Assembly: GCF_001998885.1 (NCBI RefSeq)
Contig: NZ_CP019609.1
Location: 124,001 to 188,000 of the forward strand
DNA length: 64,000 bases
Reading direction: 5' to 3'
Origin: Vagococcus penaei
GTDB lineage: Bacteria > Bacillota > Bacilli > Lactobacillales > Vagococcaceae
The notes under the pieces were generated by a model that was not told the origin of the DNA, did not search any database, and saw only the letters and a list, made by a program, of their open reading frames with translations. The translations under genes were made by a program, and so were the position numbers. Shown here piece by piece: positions 28,601 through 36,170 of the stretch. Numbering within the stretch: position 1 is the first letter of the stretch; each line of letters starts with the position of its first letter.

Positions 28601-28912
28601 AACTAATGCTGGCTTGATTACTTGGTTATAATAGACAAAATCGTAATTATTAGTTTTATCATAAGCTCTTTGAATACGACCTCCAAGTGTCGGTAAAATG
28701 ACAACTTTCAGATAATCATTTTCAAGAATTACTGCAGGATAATCGACATCAACTTTTTCATCTAAAATTTTTTCTGTCATAGCATGGGGATAAATTTTCC
28801 CGCTACTTCCTTGATAGACTCTTTTTTCAAAGAATAATGGATTTTTATCTGGTTTTGCCGTTAAATAGGTTGGCATACTAATTAGCTCTTCTTTTACAAG
28901 TACATTATTCAT
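25640..28912 (-). CDS. DUF5107 mutarotase-like domain fused to TPR array
   Basis: This 1090-residue cytosolic protein has no signal peptide. Residues about 1-350 form a galactose-mutarotase-like beta-sandwich of the DUF5107 type: YLKVVILPTLGGRIQRAYDK, GPWISGGIEFNWPQHHRP, NPAVPANDHTASIFPPD. From about 440 onward there are many tetratricopeptide repeats, for example NPYYGEPLFNLGLAQLQLGK, AKYYLGNLFYDKKRYDEAI and RGLAENKLGNTKAANKWF. Proteins of this design accompany glycosidases in carbohydrate loci of gut Firmicutes, but their biochemical role is unproven. A scaffold or sugar-sensing part is inferred. Divergent from the AraC regulator, it starts the galM/PTS transcription unit. Confidence 0.8.
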   Translation of the reverse strand: MNNVLVKEELISMPTYLTAKPDKNPLFFEKRVYQGSSGKIYPHAMTEKILDEKVDVDYPAVILENDYLKVVILPTLGGRIQRAYDKTNNYDFVYYNQVIKPALVGLIGPWISGGIEFNWPQHHRPSTYMPTEYHVDENEDGSKTVWVSDIDKMYGTKGMAGFTLYPDKAYIEITGKVNNLTDTPQTFLWWANPAVPANDHTASIFPPDVHAVMDHGKRAVSDFPIATGTYYKYDYSDGVDISRYKNIKVPTSYMAHHSNYDFIGNYDESKKAGLLHVANHHISPGKKQWVWGNSDFGIAWDRNLTDEDGPYVELMTGVFTDNQPDFTWLKPYEEKEFQQYFMPYKGVGRVKNATIDGAVNLEIKDGRLSYACYTTSQQDNLKLVITHKETIIFEECFDLTPATYHEGELLSPQETMTSDLMIQLFDQTNRLIVDYIGVDETISELPEPAEALPVPEKLKTTEELFLAATHIEQYRHATLDARDYYLEGLRRDPEDIRLNNGYGLNLYRRGLIEESEKHFEKAVAKQKWKSPNPYYGEPLFNLGLAQLQLGKINQAIDSFYKATWNEDTQSSAFYYLAMIDSRQMKWSGALKHLNRSLIKNWHHLKARHLILAIQRLTQVTSDFNSNFAIDPLYLGFHFEKYLVDTTYDWQKYMRNEVNNYLELALDYINWGLFNDAITVLTHAPQESPLVHYYLAFAKLNLGQVEEARQSVKLAEMAPSDYCFPNKLLEIPILGAAIDLLPNDTGFAKYYLGNLFYDKKRYDEAIKLWEQATREIPEFPTVFRNLSMAYYNRQDDLDKALSMIDVAFNLDTTDARVLLEKDILLKISQASVDTRLEILEQYHETTKDRDDLFLTYLGLLSTKKSFKQAYDLMMSRQFHPWEGGEGKASGQYMFNLIELAKEMMVDQPELAIDLLKQSQTYPENLGEGKLPNVQDNISDYFIARIYEAQGQKNLATEYYRKAALGTSQPESVLYYYDQPADSILYRGLAENKLGNTKAANKWFHQLIRYGETNIFKDISYDYFAVSMPETVVFKRDLTKENQIYCKYLIALGNLGLGDKEKARHLLMDVVTEVPDHQGALSHLWLIDNQSL

Positions 28913-29046
28913 TATGTTTTCATCTCCTCAATCTTTTTATACCTTTATTCTAATTAGTAACCGCATACAAGAACATAGCATTTTTGATATTTAGATGGAT
29001 TATCTTCTACTTATATGCTAAAATCCATTCAAAAGGAAGTGACCGT

Positions 29047-29931
29047 ATGTTAGCAATTAAAAAGAAAGATGGCTTTAAAGATGAACGCCATATCATTATT
29101 CCAGATAGTTTCGCTGAACAATTATTAGACCATCCATTATCTCACGGTACACAAATTAAAGAGATGGGTTACTATCCAAAAGTAAAATACCACTATCGTG
29201 AGCGCTATGACAATTTAACAGATTTCATTCTGATTTATTGTGTTGATGGTGAAGGAGTTGTTTCTTTAAATCAAGAAAAAACCTATCAATTAAAGCATGG
29301 CGATATTTTTTGTATCCCTAAACACACACAACATTACTATTATAGCTCTGAAAATAATCCTTGGTCGATTTTATGGATACATTTCGATACACAAAGACCT
29401 AATGAGTTTAATTTAGAAAAACAACTTTTAACACAAATATCTTCTCCCGAGAAAAGTCATTTAATTCAAGAGGACTTCATTCGTCTATTTAATTTATCAG
29501 AAAAATGCAATGATTTTGAAACTAATCTATGTGTAGTTAGTTTGCTAAATTCTTTATTAACTCAGATTGTCTATTTAAAGAATGAATTGCAACAGGATAA
29601 ACAAAATATTTATTTAACGCATAGTATCAAGTACTTAACAGACAACCTTCACCGGACACTAACATTACAAGAAATGGCCAATCATTTAAATATTTCCCAA
29701 AGTTATTTGAGTACAATTTATAAAAAATATTTGAAAAAATCACCGATTGAGTATTTTAATGAGATTAAAATAGAACAGGCATGTAAGTATTTAAAGATGA
29801 GTGATTTAAAAATTTATGAAATAGCGAATCAATTAGGCTTCTCTGATCCATATTACTTTTCAAGAGCTTTTAAAAAAGTCACTCAGCTCTCACCACGAGA
29901 ATATCGTCAAAAGTATAAAGGCTCAGTCTAA
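29047..29931 (+). CDS. AraC-family transcriptional regulator
   Basis: This 294-residue protein has an N-terminal cupin sensor (about residues 20-150, with YQLKHGDIFCIPKHTQHYYYS) and a C-terminal double helix-turn-helix (LTLQEMANHLNISQSYLSTIYKKYLKKSP and IYEIANQLGFSDPYYFSRAFKKVTQLSPREYR). It probably senses a sugar and activates the divergent DUF5107-TPR/galM/PTS unit. GGAAGTGACCGT precedes the chosen ATG; an upstream in-frame start would add 21 hydrophobic residues and lacks a ribosome site. Confidence 0.92.
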   Translation: MLAIKKKDGFKDERHIIIPDSFAEQLLDHPLSHGTQIKEMGYYPKVKYHYRERYDNLTDFILIYCVDGEGVVSLNQEKTYQLKHGDIFCIPKHTQHYYYSSENNPWSILWIHFDTQRPNEFNLEKQLLTQISSPEKSHLIQEDFIRLFNLSEKCNDFETNLCVVSLLNSLLTQIVYLKNELQQDKQNIYLTHSIKYLTDNLHRTLTLQEMANHLNISQSYLSTIYKKYLKKSPIEYFNEIKIEQACKYLKMSDLKIYEIANQLGFSDPYYFSRAFKKVTQLSPREYRQKYKGSV

Positions 29932-29938
29932 TCATCTA

Positions 29939-29986
29939 CTACTAGTCACTTAATCAATAATTGAATGAAGTGACTAGTTTATTTTT
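29939..29986. terminator. Bidirectional terminator between araC-type gene and GH42-like gene
   Basis: The arms ACTAGTCACTT (29941-29951) and AAGTGACTAGT (29968-29978) are perfect, followed by TTATTTTTC. The second arm overlaps the stop codon of the convergent gene at 29979. Confidence 0.8.
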
Positions 29987-31979
29987 CGACAAAAACTTTC
30001 ATTTCTAAACTAGCTAGTGACGTCTGTAAATGATTATCTTGATAAGTGACCGTTTGTTTACCAGTGAGGCTATATTCATCATAACAAGCTGTTTCATTAA
30101 CTAGCTGGCATCTAATAGTCTCATAGGATTCAGTAGAAAAATTGGCTACTAGATAATAATTTTTTTGATTTTTTTGATAATGGATTAAATTAACATATGG
30201 CATATCAATTGTCAGAGCAAGTGTTTTTGTATTTATCGATTGGTGTAGCAAAACATCTCGAATAATTTCTTCTTTAAACGAAATATACTGACTACTCCAA
30301 CCAGCTTTTTTGTCCCAGGAAATCGGTAAAATAAAGCTATTTTTAGAAACAGCACATACACTACCCTCATCTTGATCGTATTCATTATAGGCTCTTGAAA
30401 TAATTGAACTCTCATCTGATTCATAAGTTATATCTAAAAAATCACCCGTTTGTTGCATCAAGGACATACGTGCTTCGCTCACACCATAATAATTTTTATG
30501 ATTTGTCACTTGTTCATATGATTGTTGCCCTGAGCGCACAGCTTTCCATGAACAGTCTGTCACACCAATTAAATAACCCAACTCTCGTTCAACTAAAATA
30601 GCGACGGTTTCTCCATCAATTAAAGTAAAATTTTCTTCGAATAATTGGCAAATTTGTTGATTTGTTAATGTTCTTAAGAATTGTCCAGAAATTGCAATGA
30701 TTTCTTGGCTAATCTTTGGGTCATAGCGTGACGGTTTCACACTAAAACCAAAAGAACTTAACAATTCTAGCCAGCTATACTCTTGAGAAATTAATTCATT
30801 ACGTTCCTCACCAATCGATGTTTCTACTTGATAAGCAGTATTAGGTGAGTACAACACTCGAATACCGACTTGTTCAGAGACTTTCAAATCTAATTGACTA
30901 ATATCATTCAGATAAGGTTTTACTGTAGCCAACATTTCTTGAATATGGTAATCATTTACTACACCAGTTCCCATCATATCAAATAGATTCATCGTTGTTC
31001 CTTTTGGATGAAGCATTAGCGATGTCACTAATTGAAATTGGGAGAAATGATTTGATTTTGTATAACGCGAATACATATAGTTCTCAAGTTCTGGAAACAA
31101 TTCAGCATCATCACCTAATAAATCTGCGGTGACACGACTCACACGATTAAAGTCTTTACTATATTCTTTGGCAGTTACCTCATTATAGGCTGGCAGATGA
31201 GGACGAGCAACAAAGGGCTGTTTACCAGAAAGACTTGTAAATAGTTTCTGCCAGTCTCTACCTTCCGTTGTATGCTGATCTGGTTGTGATGTCATTAAGG
31301 CCAATTTGGTTTTGGGAGAGATGCTGTGGACCTTAATTTGAATCTTTTTAACTATATCAATCATGGTTTGACGAGCACAATCTAAGTAAACTTTACGTTC
31401 ATTACTTGCTAGGCCTGGTTGTAAAATTTTAGAAACAAGTTCTTCGCGTGTCAATGTTTGATTATTTAATATTTGACGATAAGTGTCCATGTGTTTTTCA
31501 CAAAAACAGCCCCATTGAATTGGTTTATGATTAAAATGTCGCAAATCATCTTCTATCCATAAATAGTTAGGTTCAAGTGTGGCATACATTCCATATGTAT
31601 CAGCAAGGTAATCTTGGAAAATTGGATCAAGTGGACACGCCACAGCAGATGCTTGAACCCCATTAGCGTCTACCATTGTACCAAAAGCTAATTTAGTATT
31701 TAGTTTTCTTCCACGATCACCATGCATCAATGTGATGCCTGGATTTAACGAGAATGTTAGATTGTGTTCTATTGAGAAGTCTTTCATCTCACGTGCAAGT
31801 CTAATCCATTCTTCCGTTTCATTATTTAATAAGTGACCACGACCAATTTCTTCATGATTAATAAAAAAATTAATATCATCAATTTTAGCATCATGACAAA
31901 ATTTCGCTAACTCTTTTAAACGTGTCGTATTGTCCCTATTTAAAGCTAGTGCATAGCGTAATGAATAAATATAAGCCAT
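29979..31979 (-). CDS. Putative GH42-like glycoside hydrolase, paralogue B
   Basis: This 666-residue cytosolic protein is a paralogue of the product at 22401-24419. It shares YLWIEDDLRHFNHKP, WGCFCEKHM, RPHLPAYNE, PELENYMYSRYTKSN, MMGTGV and a C-terminal GWSSQYISFKEEII block. It probably has an N-terminal TIM barrel, a Rossmann-like GH42 trimerisation-type domain (VRVLYSPNTAY, LIDGETVAILVERELG) and a C-terminal beta domain. Two diverged copies in one locus suggest a heteromer or two linkages. The family is not one I can name with certainty. It lies 17 bases after the GH35 gene and is co-transcribed with it. Confidence 0.6.
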   Translation of the reverse strand: MAYIYSLRYALALNRDNTTRLKELAKFCHDAKIDDINFFINHEEIGRGHLLNNETEEWIRLAREMKDFSIEHNLTFSLNPGITLMHGDRGRKLNTKLAFGTMVDANGVQASAVACPLDPIFQDYLADTYGMYATLEPNYLWIEDDLRHFNHKPIQWGCFCEKHMDTYRQILNNQTLTREELVSKILQPGLASNERKVYLDCARQTMIDIVKKIQIKVHSISPKTKLALMTSQPDQHTTEGRDWQKLFTSLSGKQPFVARPHLPAYNEVTAKEYSKDFNRVSRVTADLLGDDAELFPELENYMYSRYTKSNHFSQFQLVTSLMLHPKGTTMNLFDMMGTGVVNDYHIQEMLATVKPYLNDISQLDLKVSEQVGIRVLYSPNTAYQVETSIGEERNELISQEYSWLELLSSFGFSVKPSRYDPKISQEIIAISGQFLRTLTNQQICQLFEENFTLIDGETVAILVERELGYLIGVTDCSWKAVRSGQQSYEQVTNHKNYYGVSEARMSLMQQTGDFLDITYESDESSIISRAYNEYDQDEGSVCAVSKNSFILPISWDKKAGWSSQYISFKEEIIRDVLLHQSINTKTLALTIDMPYVNLIHYQKNQKNYYLVANFSTESYETIRCQLVNETACYDEYSLTGKQTVTYQDNHLQTSLASLEMKVFVEK

Positions 31980-31996
31980 TTAAGTACCCTCTCTCT

Positions 31997-33769
31997 TTAA
32001 ATTGTATCAATAATTGGCAACTCGGTGGTTTTTAATTCGGTTTGATAAATCCCTTCTGTTTCAAAAATAATAATGTCGTTAACACCCTGTTTCAATATGG
32101 GGGCTGGCAGATAGAGTGAATGAGCTGGACCAACTTGCCAAAAACGACCAAGATTGACACCATTTACAAATATACAGCCCTTACCGAATCCACGACAATC
32201 AATATATGTGTCTGCAATATCGGTGGTTATCAATTCGAATTTATGGAAACCCACTCCACCTTGATAGTCTTTTGAAAAATCAATTGTCGCTAATTTAGTA
32301 AAGTCTAAACAATAATGTGCCCAATCAGCATGAAAATGTAAGTCTAGCATAACACCGTTTCGGATACCCTTTCTTTGGGTTGGCGAAGTCAATTTAGTAC
32401 CATAATTCACTCGTCCCATATTCTCAACTAAAATCGCCAGTTGATTATCTGTTTTTTTCGGTAAATTTAATGAAAATTCTGTACCAATTTCTTTTTTTAA
32501 TTGTGTGATCTGTTCTTTTTGATTTAAATAAACCTTTACCCGATCACTTGCCTCAATAATTCTAACTTTATCGATTTTACGTGCATTACCAATTATCGAT
32601 TGATATAATATGTAACCGTAGCCATGGTTTAAGTCTTCCATAGGTAATGGCCAACTATTGCGTACAACTGGTTTACTAACCGAATCTAATACATCAAATA
32701 AAGAAACCGAGTCAATATATGTTATCTCACTGTATGCTCTTTTTGCATGATTACGAATTTTTTGATTATTCACTTTTCTCGACCCGGTGAATAACTCTTT
32801 TAATTCGTAGTATTTCTCAGTTATATCTCCACATTCTGTTAATGGTGCATCATAATCATATGATGTCACTTGATGCAAATCCATTGTGCCTCGGGCTGAG
32901 CAACCATTCATAAAACCAAAATTTGTCCCACCATGGAACATATATAAATTTAAACTGCCTAAGTCATACATTTCTTTCACCGAATCACGTAATTCAATTG
33001 GATTACGCTTAACAACTGGTTCATTCCAACGATTAAACCAACCATCCCAAAATTCCATACACATCAAAGGAGCAATAATATTTTTTGATGTCATGAATGA
33101 CTTTAATGCTGCAATATTAACAGATGCGTTCGAACCAAAATTACCAGTTGGAAACACTTGTGAATTAGGTAAATAACCAGCTTCAAGTGCTTCTTCCCAA
33201 GATCCATCAGATGTAAAAATGGGCACACTAACATTATTTTCAAGCATGATGCGATGAATCTCTGCAAGATAAGTCTTATCATTGCCATACGAACCGTACT
33301 CGTTTTCCAATTGTAATAAAATAATGGGGCCGTTTTTATTCCACTGTAATGGTGTTAACAAATCAAACAAACGAGAATAGTAGCGTTCAACGTATGCAAT
33401 AAAGTTAGGATCACTCGAGCGTATCTTAAGTTTTTTTGTCAATAACCAATAAGGCAATCCTCCAAACTCCCATTCTGCACAGATATAAGGAGATGGACGA
33501 GCAATCACATATAATCCTTTTTGTTCAGCCAATTTAATAAATTTGACAATATTATGTTGAGGTGAAGTAAAATCAAATTGATTCTCTTCTTGTTCGTGAA
33601 AATTCCAAGGAATATACGTTTCTACAGTATTACACCCCATTTCCTTTAACTTTTCTAAACTATCCTCCCAATAATCTTCCATAATACGAAAATAGTGTAT
33701 CGCACCAGAAATTAATTTGACTGGTTTACCATTAATTAAAAAATCTTTTGAAATTTTTATTGTGTTCAT
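31997..33769 (-). CDS. GH35 beta-galactosidase (BgaC-like)
   Basis: This 590-residue family 35 glycoside hydrolase lacks a signal peptide. The acid/base is Glu157 in LLQLENEYGSYG and the nucleophile Glu239 in CMEFWDGWFNRW. GAIHYFRIMEDYWEDSL and VETYIPWNFHEQ mark the N-terminal barrel, and C-terminal jelly-roll domains close with FVNGVNLGRFWQVGP. Length and context match pneumococcal-type BgaC, which cleaves terminal beta-1,3-galactose from Gal-GlcNAc units, so a lacto-N-biose or galacto-N-biose-like substrate is inferred. It is divergent from gntR with shared operators and a cre site. Confidence 0.93.
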   Translation of the reverse strand: MNTIKISKDFLINGKPVKLISGAIHYFRIMEDYWEDSLEKLKEMGCNTVETYIPWNFHEQEENQFDFTSPQHNIVKFIKLAEQKGLYVIARPSPYICAEWEFGGLPYWLLTKKLKIRSSDPNFIAYVERYYSRLFDLLTPLQWNKNGPIILLQLENEYGSYGNDKTYLAEIHRIMLENNVSVPIFTSDGSWEEALEAGYLPNSQVFPTGNFGSNASVNIAALKSFMTSKNIIAPLMCMEFWDGWFNRWNEPVVKRNPIELRDSVKEMYDLGSLNLYMFHGGTNFGFMNGCSARGTMDLHQVTSYDYDAPLTECGDITEKYYELKELFTGSRKVNNQKIRNHAKRAYSEITYIDSVSLFDVLDSVSKPVVRNSWPLPMEDLNHGYGYILYQSIIGNARKIDKVRIIEASDRVKVYLNQKEQITQLKKEIGTEFSLNLPKKTDNQLAILVENMGRVNYGTKLTSPTQRKGIRNGVMLDLHFHADWAHYCLDFTKLATIDFSKDYQGGVGFHKFELITTDIADTYIDCRGFGKGCIFVNGVNLGRFWQVGPAHSLYLPAPILKQGVNDIIIFETEGIYQTELKTTELPIIDTI

Positions 33770-33791
33770 CGCTAACTCCTTTTAGTTAATA

Positions 33792-33809
33792 TGTTAATAT
33801 ATTAAGTTG
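33792..33809. promoter_or_regulatory. Candidate GntR operator 1 (GH35 side)
   Basis: TGTTAATATATTAAGTTG is a near-palindrome with core TTAATATATTAA. It lies just downstream of the GH35 -10 box, where binding would block transcription. It shares the ATATTAAGT(T/G)G word with operator 2. Confidence 0.6.
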
Positions 33810-33814
33810 TCATT

Positions 33815-33843
33815 ACTATAGCATAATGTGTTTAATTTATCAA
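33815..33843 (-). promoter_or_regulatory. Promoter of the GH35 / GH42-like operon
   Basis: On the minus strand TTGATA (33843-33838), a 17-bp spacer and TATAGT (33820-33815). The -35 overlaps the cre site and operator 1 lies just downstream, so both regulators can act on this promoter. Confidence 0.65.
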
Positions 33844-33853
33844 CCGCTTTCAT
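33839..33853 (-). promoter_or_regulatory. Candidate cre (CcpA) site
   Basis: ATGAAAGCGGTTGAT on the minus strand matches WTGNAANCGNWNNCW with one mismatch. It covers the -35 of the GH35 promoter, consistent with catabolite repression. Confidence 0.6.
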
Positions 33854-33864
33854 AATCATGATGA

Positions 33865-33882
33865 CACTTCATATATTAAGTG
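33865..33882. promoter_or_regulatory. Candidate GntR operator 2 (gntR side)
   Basis: CACTTCATATATTAAGTG is a palindrome with two mismatches and shares ATATTAAGT(G/T)G with operator 1, 73 bases away. Its position next to the gntR start suggests autoregulation and possibly looping between the sites. Confidence 0.6.
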
Positions 33883-33915
33883 GTACTATTACATTAAAAT
33901 CAACGGAGGTTTGTT

Positions 33916-34620
33916 ATGAGTATTCCAAAATATGTTCAAATAAAAAATACACTACTTAACCAGATTAAAAATGGAGAATTTGAACCTGGTGATAAATTTT
34001 ATAGTGAAGCAGAATTAATTGATATCTTCAAAGTTAGCTCGATTACCGTCATTCGCGCGTTAAAGGAGTTAGTCAATGATGGTTATTTATTTAGTGTACA
34101 AGGAAAAGGACGCTTTGTGTCGAAAGGAAAAATCGGGCAGAAAGTTCGTTTTACTGATATTAATCGATTCCCAGATGAAGAAATAGAGACAGTCGTACTA
34201 AGTATTAGAGAAATTGATGATGAGCGTATCCGCAAAAAACTCAACGCTGAAGCGACTAAAAAAATCTATTGTTTTGAGCGACTAAGAAAAAGTGCGGGTG
34301 TTCCTTTTTTCTTACAATATTCTTATCTAACATCAGATTTTATTCATGACGAAGACCTAACTAATCCTGATTCTTTTGTTTCAATTAATGATAAAATCAA
34401 ACATGACTTTAATATTCAATTAAGCACATCAACTTCAGTCGAATTTTATGCCATACAATTCCCCACCCCAAAAAAAATTGCTGAATTACTTGAGATTGAC
34501 GAAATGGCACCTACTAGTTTTGCTAAACGAACGACCTATCTTGATCATGAACGTGTGATTGAATATGTAGAGAGCTATAAACATTGGGAACATTACGAAA
34601 GTAAAATTGAAACAATTTAA
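33916..34620 (+). CDS. GntR-family (HutC/UTRA) transcriptional regulator
   Basis: This 234-residue protein has an N-terminal winged helix (YVQIKNTLLNQIKNGEFEPGDKFYSEAELIDIFKVSSITVIRALKELVNDGYL) and a C-terminal UTRA effector domain (about residues 85-230) ending with a YVESYKHWEHY segment. Such regulators bind phosphorylated sugars and usually repress adjacent catabolic genes. It is divergent from the GH35 gene and bounded by two palindromes at 33792 and 33865. The ATG follows CGGAGG. Confidence 0.92.
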   Translation: MSIPKYVQIKNTLLNQIKNGEFEPGDKFYSEAELIDIFKVSSITVIRALKELVNDGYLFSVQGKGRFVSKGKIGQKVRFTDINRFPDEEIETVVLSIREIDDERIRKKLNAEATKKIYCFERLRKSAGVPFFLQYSYLTSDFIHDEDLTNPDSFVSINDKIKHDFNIQLSTSTSVEFYAIQFPTPKKIAELLEIDEMAPTSFAKRTTYLDHERVIEYVESYKHWEHYESKIETI

Positions 34621-34686
34621 AAAGTCACCTAAAGAGATATCCAGCAATTACTAGTTTTGCTGGACATTCTCCTTAGGTGACTTTTT
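34619..34686. terminator. Bidirectional terminator between gntR and coaE
   Basis: The outer stem AAAAAGTCACCTAA / TTAGGTGACTTTTT encloses an inner stem CCAGCAA / TTGCTGG. T-runs occur in both directions. Confidence 0.88.
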
Positions 34687-34693
34687 TAGATAA

Positions 34694-35299
34694 TTATATC
34701 AATGTTTCCTTAAATTTTTCTAACCAACCTAATAATTGATGATTAGTTGCTACTATAGTGTCATTATTATCAATGACATAATCGGCCAGTTCGACTTTTT
34801 TATCAATTGACCATTGACTATGAATTCTATTTAGTGCATCGACTTGTGACAAATTATTTCGTTGCATCAAACGTTCTAATTGCGTTTCTTTTGATGTGTA
34901 AATAACCATAACTGCATCAACCATTTTATCGTATGATCCTTCATAAAGTAATGGAATATCCACCACTACTAATGGTTCATTTTTATTCGCTAGTTCTGTC
35001 ATTTGCTCAATCATTTTCTTGTAAATGAATTGACTAAGTAATTCATTTAACTGCTCTTTTTTTTCTTTATCACTAAAGATAATATTACCTAATTGCTCTC
35101 GATTTAATTCACCATTAGGTAATAGAATATCAGGACCAAAAAAATTAACAATCGCTTGCAAACCATCTGTACCTGGAATAACGACTTCTCTCGCAACTAA
35201 ATCCGCATCAATAACTGGAATATTATGCATTTGAAAAAAACGGCTAGCCGTACTTTTACCTGTCGCAATGCTGCCAGTAAGACCTAAAAAAAATGTCAT
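34694..35299 (-). CDS. coaE: Dephospho-CoA kinase
   Basis: This 201-residue P-loop kinase catalyses the last step of coenzyme A synthesis, phosphorylating the 3'-hydroxyl of dephospho-CoA. Walker A is GLTGSIATGKST at the N-terminus, DADLVAREV and VVVDIPLLYEG follow, and the lid reads QLERLMQRNNLS. I use the ATG before TFFLGLTG, which overlaps the mutM stop as ATGA with GGAGGA upstream; the longer frame adds residues from mutM coding DNA. It is the last gene of polA-mutM-coaE. Confidence 0.95.
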   Translation of the reverse strand: MTFFLGLTGSIATGKSTASRFFQMHNIPVIDADLVAREVVIPGTDGLQAIVNFFGPDILLPNGELNREQLGNIIFSDKEKKEQLNELLSQFIYKKMIEQMTELANKNEPLVVVDIPLLYEGSYDKMVDAVMVIYTSKETQLERLMQRNNLSQVDALNRIHSQWSIDKKVELADYVIDNNDTIVATNHQLLGWLEKFKETLI

Positions 35300-36150
35300 G
35301 AGGAATATCCTCCAGAATTCTGATAGAGTGGTTGACATTTAGGGCAATAGTGAGTTCCTCTTTGGGCAACTTTGATTTTTTTGATTGTTGTTCCGCAAAT
35401 AGGACAAGGCTCTTCATTATGACCATAAACGGCTAATTCAACCTGAAAAGTACCAGCATTACCTAATGCATTTTTATATGTTCTAATCGTTGTCCCTCCT
35501 GCTTCAACTGCTCTAGCTAACACATCAATAATTGCTTGATGTAAAAGAGTCATTTGTTTTTTAGACAATTGATTAGCTGGGGTCTCCGGATGAATTTTGG
35601 CTTGAAATAGAGCTTCATCAACATAAATATTTCCTAATCCTGTTACAAGAGTTTGATCTAATAACAAGGGTTTGATATTTTTTTTATATTTTTTCAACTT
35701 TTCGGAAAAGATAGATAAGTCAAAATCGGGTACGATTGGTTCTGGGCCTAATTTTAAAATTCCTTTATAAGTCTGGCTGCCGTTTTTAGGTAATAGCGTA
35801 AACCGACCAAATTTCCGAACGTCAAGATAGCGTAATTCAGTTCCATCAGTGAATTTAAAAAGTACGTGTGCATGTTTCGTCACCTCATCATCTTGCGTTG
35901 GATGGTAATCAAACTTACCTTCCATCCGTAAATGTGACACCATATCATAGTGACTTAATTTAAAAATTAGATATTTTCCACGACGCTCAATAGATTCAAT
36001 GGTTTCGCCGATTAACAAATGGCAAAATTCATCGTCAGATGGCTGTTCAATAATTCTTGGCCATCTGACAATTACAGATTGAATCGTTTTTCCATTAACT
36101 AATTTAGTTAAACCCTTTCTGACTGTTTCCACTTCAGGTAATTCAGGCAT
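35296..36150 (-). CDS. mutM: Formamidopyrimidine-DNA glycosylase
   Basis: This 284-residue DNA repair enzyme excises 8-oxoguanine and formamidopyrimidines. The N-terminal PELPEVETVRKGL carries the catalytic proline and glutamate (MPE), LLLDQTLVTGLGNIYVDEALF is the H2TH region, and a C-terminal zinc finger CPICG ... CPKCQ closes it. It lies 20 bases after polA and overlaps coaE by 4 bases. Confidence 0.97.
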   Translation of the reverse strand: MPELPEVETVRKGLTKLVNGKTIQSVIVRWPRIIEQPSDDEFCHLLIGETIESIERRGKYLIFKLSHYDMVSHLRMEGKFDYHPTQDDEVTKHAHVLFKFTDGTELRYLDVRKFGRFTLLPKNGSQTYKGILKLGPEPIVPDFDLSIFSEKLKKYKKNIKPLLLDQTLVTGLGNIYVDEALFQAKIHPETPANQLSKKQMTLLHQAIIDVLARAVEAGGTTIRTYKNALGNAGTFQVELAVYGHNEEPCPICGTTIKKIKVAQRGTHYCPKCQPLYQNSGGYSS

Positions 36151-36170
36151 TTAACGACACCTCTTTATAT

